Assembly (NCBI GenBank): GCA_027946365.1 | Contig: JAPEUQ010000020.1 | Coordinates: forward strand, 62,001-126,000 | Direction of reading: 5' to 3' | Length of the DNA stretch: 64,000 nucleotides | Source of the DNA: Kalmusia sp. IMI 367209 | Lineage: Eukaryota > Ascomycota > Dothideomycetes > Pleosporales > Didymosphaeriaceae | Part shown: in pieces, positions 1 through 11,000 of the stretch | Position numbering within the stretch: the stretch's first letter is position 1 | How the letters are laid out: each line of letters starts with the position of its first letter | The notes under the pieces: model-generated | Database searches by the model: none | What the model was told of the DNA's origin: nothing | Seen by the model: only the letters and a program-made list of their open reading frames with translations | Program-made: the position numbers and the translations under genes

Positions 1-50
1 CTTTCCTTCATCCAGCTGCACAGCCAATTCCACCCATGTACGCAGCGTGA

Positions 51-3000
51 TTAGGTGGGCTTTGGAGGTGGGGTCGATGGTCCTGGCTCGTCGCGTCCCT
101 CTCTCCAAAGCTTTTGTTGCGCCTTGCTCAGCTTCTCATAGTCAGTCCGGTTCTGGTCCGTAGCCTTTTCAATGGCCATGCTCCAGTATTTCTGCCTCGT
201 CGCAGGCTTGGAATATTGGGGCCATTTGGAGCCAAGTTTCTGCTCAATCTCGTGCTGCGTGGGTGTGAAGTCTGGCTCGGTGCGACCTTTTTTCGTTGGC
301 TTGCTCGATCCGCCTGGCGCGTTCTTCTCCTTGGCCTTCAACGGGCTGCTCCAAAATGTAGCGGCTCCTTGCGCAGCGCTCTCAGCCATTGCGCTCGTGT
401 ACGGGGCAGGCTTGACGGGTGTGTTGGGTTGCGAAGAGTCCAATCCAAGTTCTGCCGCGGTGGAAAACAGTGAGCCTCGCTGAGTCGACTTGAGTCCGTC
501 CTTCTTGTCCTGGCGAACTCCGAGGTTGAGCGCGTCCTGCTTGTTGAACAGCGCAACAAGCGCCTGGTCTTCTGTCAGCGGCTCCTGGTCCTTGTATTCG
601 TCCGGCAGCTCAGGGTCGTTTTTATGCATGAGCTCGTCGTTCACGAGCAGCAATTGCCCGCCGATCTTGCCCAACGTGACGCCGAACGCTTCCGACAGCG
701 CACTATCTGACAAGGTGGCGGCAAAGGTGGATAAGTAGTTGACCACGCTGGTCCTGACAGTGCGAGTATTGTATGTTCCGTCCATGAACATCTGGATGAT
801 GAGACACGGATGCGCTTGTCCAAAGCGGACTATGCGTCCGATAGCCTGCAGCCAGATGGATAATGAAGTCGCCGGCGAGAATGCGAGCAAGTTGTGGCAG
901 TATGCTTGAAGATTTAGGCCCGAGTTCATGGAGTATGACAGGATTAACACTTCCACCTCACCGACGCCGTCGCCGTCGTTGTCAGCGGCACCGCTCCCGG
1001 TTGCCGACCAATGGCGCAGGGGTTTGTTGAACGAGGTAGTCAGTTCTTCTCGGACGTCACTACCGTATTTCGCAAGGATTGCATGAGCTTTCACGCCCAT
1101 GACGCGGAGCGCGATAGCCACCAACATTTGTCAAGGGGTTGACGCAAAAGATTACCTGTTTCTTTCCTTAGGCGACGACAATGTCTCCGACCACGGCGAA
1201 GAGCGACTGAATCCTCGGTAAACTTGGTGAGCAGCGCGATGTACTCGGCTGCTTCACGTATGGCATCAGCAGGGTTGTTCGGATCCGCCTCAGCCGGTTT
1301 AGGTCGCGTCGGACCGAACATCTGCTTGGGTTTATCTTTCCGGTCCTCGTCCTTCTTGATTGACACATACTCTGTATGCATACCCTCGTCGATGTCGCGG
1401 AAGAACCTACGAAGGAAAAGATGGTCTTTGCGCGAGTCGAAATCGCGTTCGTAGGCCTGCAGGTGTGGATTGGCCTTGGGGGTTTGGTCGTTCACCGCCG
1501 CTTTGCCCTTCTTCATCGCCTGCTTGCCAGCCTTCTTGCTGCCCTTCTTGCTCGCCTTCTTCGACTTCTTGCCAGACGCCTGGCTACCCTCGTTACTGAT
1601 CCGGCTCTTCTTGCTGGGCGGCTGCTGGGCGGAATCTTCAGAGGCGGATGCGTCGTCCTCATCTCGCATGACTTCGTCTTCCAGTTCGGCAAGGGCCATC
1701 GCGTCCTCATCCTTTTCCGACAGTTTGACGTGGTGCATGGGCTTGGCAAAGTGAAACAAGGGGGTCGTAGACATGAGCGTTAGGATACGGACCGTCCTTC
1801 CGTTGAGCAGGACCTGGTCGGTTTTACCCTTATTGTCCACGGTGTTCAAGTTTTTCATGTGTCCCGTGGCGTACATGTCATATAGGCGCTGGTGCTGTTT
1901 CGTAAAGCGGCAGACCAATCGAACTTCGCGCGACGACGGCATCGCTTCTCCGAGGCAGTGAGTTCTGCTACCGTCAGCACGTGGGTGGTAAAAGACTTGA
2001 CAAGTCGAGTGACAGTCTCGTGCCAGTGCAATCTGTTCGTATATCATTTTCAGTGCGACGCCTGCCTGTATCTTGCCTTCGATGCCGTCGAATGCTCGAG
2101 AAAAAGCCGTAGCGGTTACGCGCAACGGCAAAAGATCCTCCGGGCAATCGTCCGTGTATAGCTTCGCACACGTGTCCCTGCTCATGTTATTTTCCAGAAC
2201 TAACTCTGCGTTGTGCTGGTTGTGGATGAGAGCCAACTGTCCGATTATGTCCGTGTGGCGCCAAGGAGTTGGGGTCGCGCTCATGAGTATCGTAAATTTG
2301 GACTTGTACTGTAGAAATCGCACGACAGCGTGCAAGGAATTCTGTTGGTTTTTCACCGTGTGCGACTCGTCCGCGACGAGCATCTCAACGAGACCGGTCA
2401 GCGTGGTTGGGCACTGCTCGATAGGTGTACCGGCGTCGACGCTGATCCTGGCTCCGGCACGTGTCACCTTGCCTATCCACCGCGACTGCCCTTGAATGCC
2501 GTGACGATACGCGGCCAGCGGGTAGGACATGACTACGACGACGTGCGCTGTGAGTTCATCGCGAGGGGTCCAGCAACCAGTGGTTGCGAGTCAAGGTATC
2601 GGTGAGTATGGTGTGCTCGACACCGGCAGTGGACCTAACTCGTCCAGCAATCTTCTTCCTTGAACGCGCCTCAACGACATGGAGGAGACCACCTGCGGCA
2701 CTGTGCAGATCACTCGCGGTTTGGTGGACCAGATGTGGGGGGCACAACCACACGTTGGCACGTGGGGGGGGAAACTTTGCGAGCGCTTTCCAGTCTTCCT
2801 TGTCAACCAGCTGCTGGAGCATGCGCTTCCGCTTGTTCAAATTCTATTTTTGTTAGTCTGTTCTCTTGAATATCGATTTTTAGGGTCAAGGACAGGGAGG
2901 GGGGGGCAACTTTCCGTCGACAGACTTTGACATCATGGCGACGGAAAGATGCCCCCCGCCCACTACCCAAGGACGGGGGTAAACTTACATCGACGATGGC

Positions 3001-5550
3001 TATGCACGACTGAATCGTTTTTCCTGTTCCTGTCCCATCGCATACCAACATGCCTCGTTTGTGAGGTTCTCCTGCCGCTTCATTCTGGGCCGCGCGATCC
3101 ACCTCACGTCCTATGCGAGCGGCACCGTTGATCTGAGGCCAAATTGGGATGTTTACCGCCGGCATTCCAGCCAGGCGGGGTAGGACGTGAGCGTGAGTGT
3201 GCTTGGAGCTGTCTGAGTGCACCTATGTAGTTTTGCGGCTGGCGTTTCGTCTTCTTCTCGGTCAAAAGCTTCTTCATCTCCGCCTGGCCATTCTCGAATC
3301 GTTCCATCTCGGCCGGATCGAAAGGCTCATACACGCGGTACGATTCGTCTAGGTCGTCATCCTGATTCGACGAGGCTGGTCTCACTGGGACGTCTCCAGC
3401 ATCTGCGTCGCGGATCGAAGCGATGTCGATTTCGTTGTTGACATTGTGCGCAACTTGCGCGCTGAGGGTGGCCGGGCCAGGTGCGATCAACTGGTCGGAG
3501 AGCGCACGCGGCGCATACACAAACGCCCCTTTGGCGTTCTTGACCGCACAACCGCCCAGGGACAGCATGCTCTGGTGTTTCAATTTTCTGCTCTTGGCTG
3601 CCTGTGCCAGCTCGTCGCCTTGGAGTCGAGGCGCTGACTGGAACACTTGCAAGGGATCGATGCGCGAGGCGTCGGAGCCCCCCGGATTCATGCTGGGGTC
3701 GGGGCGTGGTTCGTCGTTCTCGTCTCTGTCAACCCACGCGGCCGGCTGCTTTTCCATCTCATCCATGACTGTCCAGTCGGTTGCATCCTGCATATGGTCA
3801 CCGCCAATCACAACCCGCTTTCCGTCCACCCGATCGAACCACAAAGACTTGGGATTCGGGTCGTCTTTGGCCCTTGGACGCATCGATGTTGCGGGCGCGG
3901 GATAACGCGCCCGCAGCGCGTGCACGGTCGGCACAACCTTTTCGACCACCGGAACCCCCATTGCGTACTGCTCTTTGTAGGCCTTGAGCTCTTCTTCCGT
4001 CATCTCATCCTCATCTTCCGATGCTGGGTCTGTCGACTCCGTGTCATCGTCACCAAGGTCCATTCGCTCCATAGTTAGGTCCGTGAGATCGTCACTAGAA
4101 TCATCCATCCCTTCCGGGTCAATCGTTTGGATTTCCGAGTCCAGGTCGTTGAACGCTGCTGCCTCATCTGCTTTCCAGGCTTCTTGTTCGGTATGCGCCA
4201 TGGCCACGTACTTCCGCATCCGCGCCCGCGCTTGCGAAATTTTCTCTCGGTACTGTTCCTGCGTGTTCGCGCCGGAAGCCTCTGCCAGCTTAAGCGCTTG
4301 GGCCTGTCGCTGCTCATCAACCGCCGCGTTCAGGTACCTCTTACGGATGCGCTGGTGCGCACGCACTGGATATTCGTCTTCTTTGATTTTGTCTGGGAAC
4401 GCAAAGAGGTCATCGTCTGCGTAAGGGCGCTTTTGAAGGCTACGCTCCAGGCGCTTACGTGCTACCGTACGCGATTCCTTCTCCTTTCGGGGCAGCACGC
4501 GGCCTTCGCGCACAGCCTGAAGATTTCGATCACGTAGCATGCGATCGATGGTCGTCTGCTCCAGGTATTTGTAGAGCAACACTGCCCTATCCGTGTACAT
4601 CTGTGGGGATAGCCCGCGACTATGGGTTGGGGCGCTGGGGTTGACCACTGCCATCTCGCGGATCCGAACGATGGCGTAACACGTATAGTCCATCTTATTA
4701 AAATTCTCGGGTGACGCATTCAGCACAAACTTGAACGGGTTTGGGATGACCTGATCTTTAATGATCTTCGTGAGGGGTGGGCGTCGCTGGCGTATTGGTC
4801 TTGTCACCGAACCACATTCCGCCCTGCGAGCGTTGCGCGGCAATGTGCTGGGTTATACGTGTGATTTCCTCAATGTTCTTGAGTGCCTTAACCGCCGCCT
4901 CGGTGCAGTCCAGAAGCTTCGCGACGTCACCAACATTTGGCTTCCCGCCTGGCTTCTTGCTAACCTTCTCCCATATCGGTGTATCCATATACGGCGTCTG
5001 TAGTATCGAGGCGCTGGACCCGCGTTCCACGGGGAGGAATTCGTCTCCGGCAAGACCCCCGGGGCCATCACCAAATTCGTCAGTGTCGAGCAAGAGGCCT
5101 GCTCCGTCTTCGTCATCTCCGAGTGGATCTACGTCGTCGGGCGTGTTCTGGCTGCTACCTGAAGGCTGCGGTGTGACGGACTGTCCAGAGGGAGGTGGTA
5201 ACTCTTCCTCTGAAAACGATGATTCTTCCTCTGACGGCGGTGTCTCTTGCTCTGATGGCGCGGGCAGTTCATTTGGCGGCGGTGTCTTTTCCTCTGGCCA
5301 CGGGGGCAGTTCCTTTGGCGGCGGTGAATCATTCGAATCCTGAGAGGGTACAGGGGAAGTGCTGGACTCCTTCCTATTGGCCGGCATCTCCTCGCTTCCT
5401 CTATGTAAAATTAGCGCATGAAGATTAAAGAAGAGTGGAAAGAAGGAGGGGGGGGCACTTTTCCGTTTTCGCAGGTTGTCCATGGGAAACTCGAAAACGG
5501 AAAGTTGCCCCCCCTTCTATCTTTGCGATAGCTTACCCGTTGGCTGACAT
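51..5550 (-). CDS. SNF2-family helicase/translocase gene, three exons, frameshifted
   Basis: Encodes a protein of about 1,740 residues of the SNF2 type (ATP-driven DNA translocases that remodel DNA-protein complexes in the nucleus). Motifs seen: Walker A DGTGTGKT (about 3016-3042), DESH box (about 2360), SATP (about 2270), and motif VI QAIGRIVRFGQ (about 817-850). A long Ser/Pro/Glu-rich and acidic N-terminal half precedes the motor. I place the start at ATG 5550-5548: a 14-nt exon, then intron 5401-5536, gives MSANGGSEEMPANR. Intron 2844-2988 also restores the frame, giving IVDNLNKRKR. Three +1 frame breaks remain, near 4785, 3180 and 2535. Each lies at ACCCC(T/G)C and is cured by losing one C. 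A further break lies near 1125. It is either a recent pseudogene or carries assembly indels. The telobox gene lies upstream on the same strand. I do not recognise a named orthologue. Confidence 0.8.
2844..2988 (-). other. Intron 2 of the SNF2-like gene, with G-rich palindrome
   Basis: On the minus strand the intron starts GTAAGTTT and ends AAAAATAG, with a perfect GACTAAC branch point 8 nt before the AG. Its 145 nt interrupt codon-phase-0 sequence between motif I and motif Ia. It holds the inverted repeat GGGGGGCAACTTTCCGTCG (2901-2919) and CGACGGAAAGATGCCCCCC (2939-2957), separated by about 19 nt. Confidence 0.85.
5401..5536 (-). other. Intron 1 of the SNF2-like gene, with G-rich palindrome
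   Basis: On the minus strand the intron starts GTAAGC and ends ACATAG, with a GCTAAT branch point. Removing its 136 nt joins the 14-nt first exon in frame. It contains an inverted repeat: the plus-strand arm at 5448-5471 is a G run followed by CACTTTTCCGTTTTCG, and its complement lies at 5492-5514. The spacer is about 20 nt. Confidence 0.75.
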
Positions 5551-6313
5551 GTTTCGATGAATGCTACCTGTCCTTCCTACGCGTCAATCAAGTTAGCATA
5601 TGTCCTTTTCGTTTTGTTGGTGTCACTTAGCGCAAAAAAAAGGGCCTCTTCCCGTCTACTTCTTCCTCCACAAAACGACAGATGCATCCTCCACCGCTCT
5701 ATTCTTATTTTTTTCATACTTGCAAACCTTATTCTTGTAGGATGTATTTCTTTACAAAAAGTCCAAGCTCAGGGGGGGAGGGGCGTGTTTCCGTTTGTCG
5801 ATCTTTTGCTGATTTGTAGGCCTAAATCGAAAATGTTAGTTCGGGAGAAGCATAAGCTAGAGATAGAAGGGGGGGGCAACTTTCCGTTCAGACCTGTGCG
5901 GGGCTGATCAGAGCACGGACCAAAACACCTGAGGGTCGGCGATCTGGCCCTCTGGTGAGAGCTGCAGGTCGCGCAACGCAAAAATTGCAGCAAAAAAAGC
6001 TGCTGCTGGCTCGCAGGATAGCTCGTACGTGTTTTGCAGTCGCGAAATTGTGCAGGGCAGGCGTGGGTGGTTGCGTATCTGCGCGTTGCAAAAAGTTGTG
6101 CGGACAAAAAGTTGGTGTTGAGGTGGAGCTAGGCCTGCAGCATGGGGCGTTGCTAAGTGCACGGCCCCGCTAAGCGAGTCGCTAGCGCGGCGCTAACGCG
6201 ACATTAGCGCGACGGAAAGTTGCCCCCGCCCTTATAGGGCTGAACTACTCGCTAACTATATCAACTACTGCCAGACTGCGAAACAGAAACGGAAAGATGC
6301 CCCACTCCCCAGT
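5551..6313. repeat. Intergenic region with four copies of the G-rich motif in a nested palindrome
   Basis: Lies between the stop of the telobox gene and the start of the SNF2-like gene. Copies of GGGGGGCAACTTTCCGT are on the plus strand at 5772-5796 (degenerate) and 5868-5889, and on the minus strand at 6211-6230 and 6288-6310. The order makes nested inverted repeats centred near 6045. A cluster of GCTAACGCGAC-like 11-12-mers (6166-6213) abuts the third copy. A minus-strand CTAAC...TTTAG near 5820-5850 could be a 3' splice site, so 5' UTR exons of the helicase gene may lie here. I see no convincing protein-coding gene. Confidence 0.6.
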
Positions 6314-7791
6314 CTATGTTTTGTGTCTATCATGACCTACAGTTTTGCCTTCTTGCTGGTCATGTTTTCGCTCCCATGCAGTATATCCCATCGCCCGAAG
6401 CTGTTGCTTCATCCCTTCCCCCAGCATCTGGGCTAGGAACGGATCTACTGGCGTCTCTGCCGTTCTGCTTTTGTTAGCCTATCTGGCCATGTGGTGCATC
6501 GAACGCTTTACGTACTTGCACAGATTTCGCACGATGTTACGCATCTTGTCTTTGAGATTTACCGGTGTGCGCACCCCGTCTTGCCAGAGTCGATCGCCAT
6601 CTGCGTCAGCCTCCATGATCTTCTCCCATTGCGAGCCGTATACTGTGTAGTAAGACATCAGCTGCTCCTCTTCCTCTTCTGTCCACTTGACGCGCGTGGT
6701 CGCTCTTGGCGCGTATTCATAGTGATGACTCTCCCTCATCCTACCGTTCTCTCGCGTCACGACATAGCGCGTCAAGTTTTCCTGCACCGCGCGCGGATCC
6801 ATGGGCGTCACCAGTCTGCGTTCCCTATTCGCCTGGCTCGGCCGTGGTCGCTGTCGCTGTGACCTGCTTAGTCTGGCAGCCCTGAGTACGTCCCGCACCT
6901 GCTTGGCGACAAGCCTTGCCGTCTCGTCCGCCTCGGGCGACGCGGTCCTATGTTTGTGTGGCGTAGGTCTTTTGCGTGGTCTATACGCATCTCCGTCGCT
7001 TTGACTTTCCACTTCCCCTCCGGTCTCTGGTCCGTGACTGGTACGTGATGGTTGCTGGGCATTGCCGTCTGAGTGTGGTTCTACCTCGAGCGCAGGTTGC
7101 CGTGGACCCTGGCTATCGGGGCTGGAAACGTCCTTGTCCGTCGGTGACGAGGCGTCGTGGCCTGCCGCCCTGCTGCGCTTCTTCCTCGCGTGCCTCCGCT
7201 TTCGTTGCCTACCCGTGCGTGTCGAGTCGTTCGCGGTGTGGCTTCGATTTGCCAGTAGGCGACTGTGGGTGCGGCGTCTCGGATTCGTTGAGGAGCTCCC
7301 TGCGGCTCGCAGTGGCGCATTCAAGGTGGGTTTCCTAGGCGAGGTCAGCGGTGCTCGTGTTGTCCACTGTGTGCGTGAACATGCATGCCGACTGTTGTGG
7401 CGCCTTCGTTATCTGATGGGGATAACCCGTCTCTCCACGCTGCCCTTTGCGCGTTGGGCTGACGTGTAAAAAGGCTTGGTTTGGCCTTTGGCACCCTGGG
7501 AGCAGATCCCTGCGTCGTGGATTCTGCAGGCAGCGTAGCCGCGCTCGCGTGTCTACCAGGCACGTGGATAGATGATGATACGAGTGCTTCTCCATCGCTG
7601 TTGAGTGGGGTCCGCAGTGAGCCTATCGGTCGCCTCGTTGTAGGTATGGATTTAACGCGGCCTACAGGCTGTATTGGTGAGCTAGACATTGCTTTGCGTT
7701 TGTTTACTGATGAATGGTTCCATTCGCATGATGGGGACGCGCTTCGGGTTAGGCGATACGATTTTCCGACGCACGTGACCTCAGGGTCCAT
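6314..7791 (-). CDS. Telobox Myb/SANT-domain protein
   Basis: The protein has a long basic, Ser/Arg-rich N-terminal region and one Myb/SANT domain near its C terminus. The domain starts WTEEEEEQL, contains YGSQWEKI and ends RTPVNLKDKMRNIVRN (about 6525-6690). The VNLKDKMRN segment matches the telobox of TRF/Taz1/Tbf1-type telomere-repeat binders (consensus VDLKDKWRN), so sequence-specific binding to telomere-like DNA is inferred. A 51-nt intron at 6465-6515 (GTACGT...CTAAC...GCAG) extends the protein past an apparent stop at 6479 and ends it at 6314 with TVGHDRHKT. Between about 7345 and 7320 the upstream frame (from ATG 7791) and the telobox frame differ. That join needs an intron I could not place, or a frameshift. 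The frame is open a little upstream of 7791, so the true start may be earlier. Confidence 0.7.
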
Positions 7792-8079
7792 GCACCCTTC
7801 TTCTTTATCGTCTTCATCATCACAGACTTCTATTGGATGTTGTGCTCTCGATCAAGGGGGGATACTTGGTATATCTACTGTAGATTCCTGGTTGAATGGG
7901 TAGTTTTGGACTAGTCCTTCTGCGCCAATCATTTTTTGAAAATGTGTACGTGTTTGTTTACATTGAAAAAATGTGTATGCGTTCGTGTCAACACGTCTCC
8001 CACAACCACTTGTTTCATGTCGGTAACAGAAGGTGTAATGCGTAGTAGGTACGAACATGACAATTTATTATGTCTAAAA
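7792..8079. other. Intergenic spacer between the telobox gene and the unknown large gene
   Basis: 288 bp. The minus strand stays open for 69 codons (8058-7852) without domain features. It could be an upstream exon or leader of the telobox gene, but no splice sites support this. I see nothing else. Confidence 0.4.
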
Positions 8080-11000
8080 CTACTCTGAAAACTGTGATGC
8101 ATATATACTTTCTTCTTCGCTCATGTTGGTCGACGCTTCACTTTGCTGGCCAGAATGAAGACTTGGAGGATCAGGCCAGTCGCTATCGCTCTCGTCTTGG
8201 TCATCTTCTTGGTCATCCCTCCAGGCTTTAAACTCCTCTTCTAGCTTAGCTAGTGCATCTAGTGTCTTTGGCATGGAACCTATTTGTGATGCATCTACCA
8301 TTAGAAACGGACTTTCTTCGACTGGGCCTTTATCTTCTGCAGTGAACACTTGACAACGGCCAAGGATCTTTGATGTCTCTTTACGTGTAAGCCTTTTGCG
8401 TTTTGGGTTGTTCTGAGTAGCTGCATAGTACTGCATCCTATCCTCGTTTGCAATGCGTAGGAACATCCACTTTGTTCGTTCCAAATCACTTTGTGTGGCC
8501 CTAGTCTTCCTTGTTGCAGCTGAATTCCCTGCTATATCTATACTGGCTAGTTCAGACGCTCTTGATTTGGAGTAATGAAGGATAGCCTGGATGTATCTAC
8601 TGGCATAATGTATAAGTGTCTCTTGATAGGCCTGGCATACAGTAGATAGTGTTTCTCCCTCAAGGACGGTACGGAATACTTCGAATTGCGCCAGGATACT
8701 CTTCATGTGAGGTGCATGTAACAGCCATGATGGATTATCATCATTATATGTAAAGAGTGGTGCTATACGACCTTTCCATGTAGCATCTACCCATTGCTGG
8801 AAGAAGGGCGCTTTCTTTGACTTCTGTTGCTTTGCACAGTACAAAGTCTCGATTCAAGTTTGACCAGTAAAATGTTTTCAACGCTTTGGAAACTTAGAAT
8901 CTCTAGGCCGTTTCTACATGCGTCGCTCATGTTTGAACGTTTGTAGAATAGAGTCATGTTGGCTTGCGAATTAGGGCCCATATGGCGTATCCATCTATTA
9001 CCAATAGTTTCCCATACAAACTGATTGTATCTTTGGATAGCTACTATTGCAAAGTAATAGTATAACTGTGACCATGCTGTTGAATTGCCACTGCTACTTT
9101 TATCTCGTGCACGTTCTGTGAGCTTGGTAAGGTATTCCATCTTGTAGCTCTCTTCTGTTCGTAGATGTGCTAATAGCATACGCCGTTTAGAGTTGTGAAG
9201 GACATGATAGTATACGTCGAGGTTAGGGTATTTGAATAGACGAAAGGTAGGGACTACTTCGTTCCAGATGCCTAGACGATAAGGTATCCATATCATCCCA
9301 TATTTCGTGATTGAGGCTGAGTATTCAAGACCCTGACGCTTCTCATATGGCTTTCTAAGACGCCTATGTTGACTACTTACTAGTTGATAGTTGCGCGGTC
9401 GTCGGTAGGCTTTCCAGACCCCAAGGATGGTATTTCCTCTAGGTTGCGACAGTCAAGGACCGCATTGAGGTCCGTACTAAGGCGGTTGACATGACACAGT
9501 TAACTTCTTGGTCCCTAGTTGTTGGATCCATCCTAGCAGAAATAACCATGATCGACTCTAATGCAGCGAGCCATCGATTACAGTCTGCAGCGCGGAACCG
9601 GTTAACGTCTATGGTTGGTAGGATCCAGAATCCGCGGTGAGGTTCATTCTCCCCATCTTGAATCTGGTGGAGTTCTCCGTCGATTGAGTTGGCGCGCTAC
9701 AACCGTTCTAGCGCTGTATAGGAGATCCTAAGCTCCTGCCGGTCCACAAAGCGTGTGTGGCTTGCAGCATTGGAAACCATCACCCTGATCCGCTCTTTGT
9801 AGTACTCGACTTCGTTGAAGAGTTGCTCTTGTGAGACATTTGTAGTTCCATTGCGTTCATTCTTATTCCATGTGTTGAGCAGTTTGCGCGTGAGGGCAAC
9901 CACCTCAAGGTATGGATTTGTAAATAAACCGTATCCTCTAATTGGTGGTATAGGAGTTCCTTGTTAGTATTGTACCTTTCCATGCATAAGCCCATCATCA
10001 CGGAACTTGTTCTGGGCTCCAAGTTCGATGCCTACCGATCCTGCATCTGTTCCAGCGAATGTAAAAATGTTGGCGTAGTACGATGGCCTCTTCCGTGGCG
10101 GAAATCATCTGCCCATTGTTTATTGCACCGCGCTTTGCGTAGAGTGGTTGTCCCAGGTAGAGATGATCAGTCTGTATACCAAGGTCCCAATAGAAGCGTT
10201 GTGGGTCAATATAGGTAGTATTCAGTGCCGAGCAATGTGTTCTTCAAGCTTGGATAGACATTGTGTATATGTTTGGTGGCTGCCAAGTTATTAATCTTTA
10301 AGTTGTGGCAGGAAACAACAAGGCATGCATCGCGAAATGCGTTCTCTGGTATGTCGGTGTCCTTGATATGCACGTAGTACGCCAGCTCAATTATCTTAGC
10401 CCAAAACGCTTCAAGCAGTGTGCTGCTAACAGGTCGGCGTGTATCAACGCGACTATTGTTATGCATTTGACTCTGGGATGCCGCCCGCTTAATGTGAATT
10501 TGTGGTGGTGTGCTGGAAGTCAACGGGATAATGCCCTCTGCTAACGCTATCGCTTACGGCATCTAGAGCTGGGATTACTACGTTGTCCATCCAAACGCGT
10601 AAGGCGGTGTCGTCAATATGTTGGGATTGCGCTATGATAACCTCCCCTGCTGAATTTGTATACCGGTCTGGAAAGTAGGGCCAAAATATGTGGCATCTGT
10701 AAGACCCGGCTGTGCAAAATAGAACATTGCGATGTTTACGTAGGTTGACTGGGGAGAATGATACGTGTTGATTGCTACTAAACCCCTCGGTGAAGCCAGG
10801 CAGAAAAGATAATGATATGTCGTCCCGAAAGACACCAAGGCTAGTGGGTGAGAAGAGAATGCTGTCGCAGTCAAAACGCTGTATGAGCTTATGCGGTCCG
10901 GTCTGCTGTAAAATTCAGCCTCTGAGCGATCGTAGCTGAGAGACCAGTAATCGAATCACCAACACCATCTACCTAGTCAATACCTTGTCCCAACCACGGA

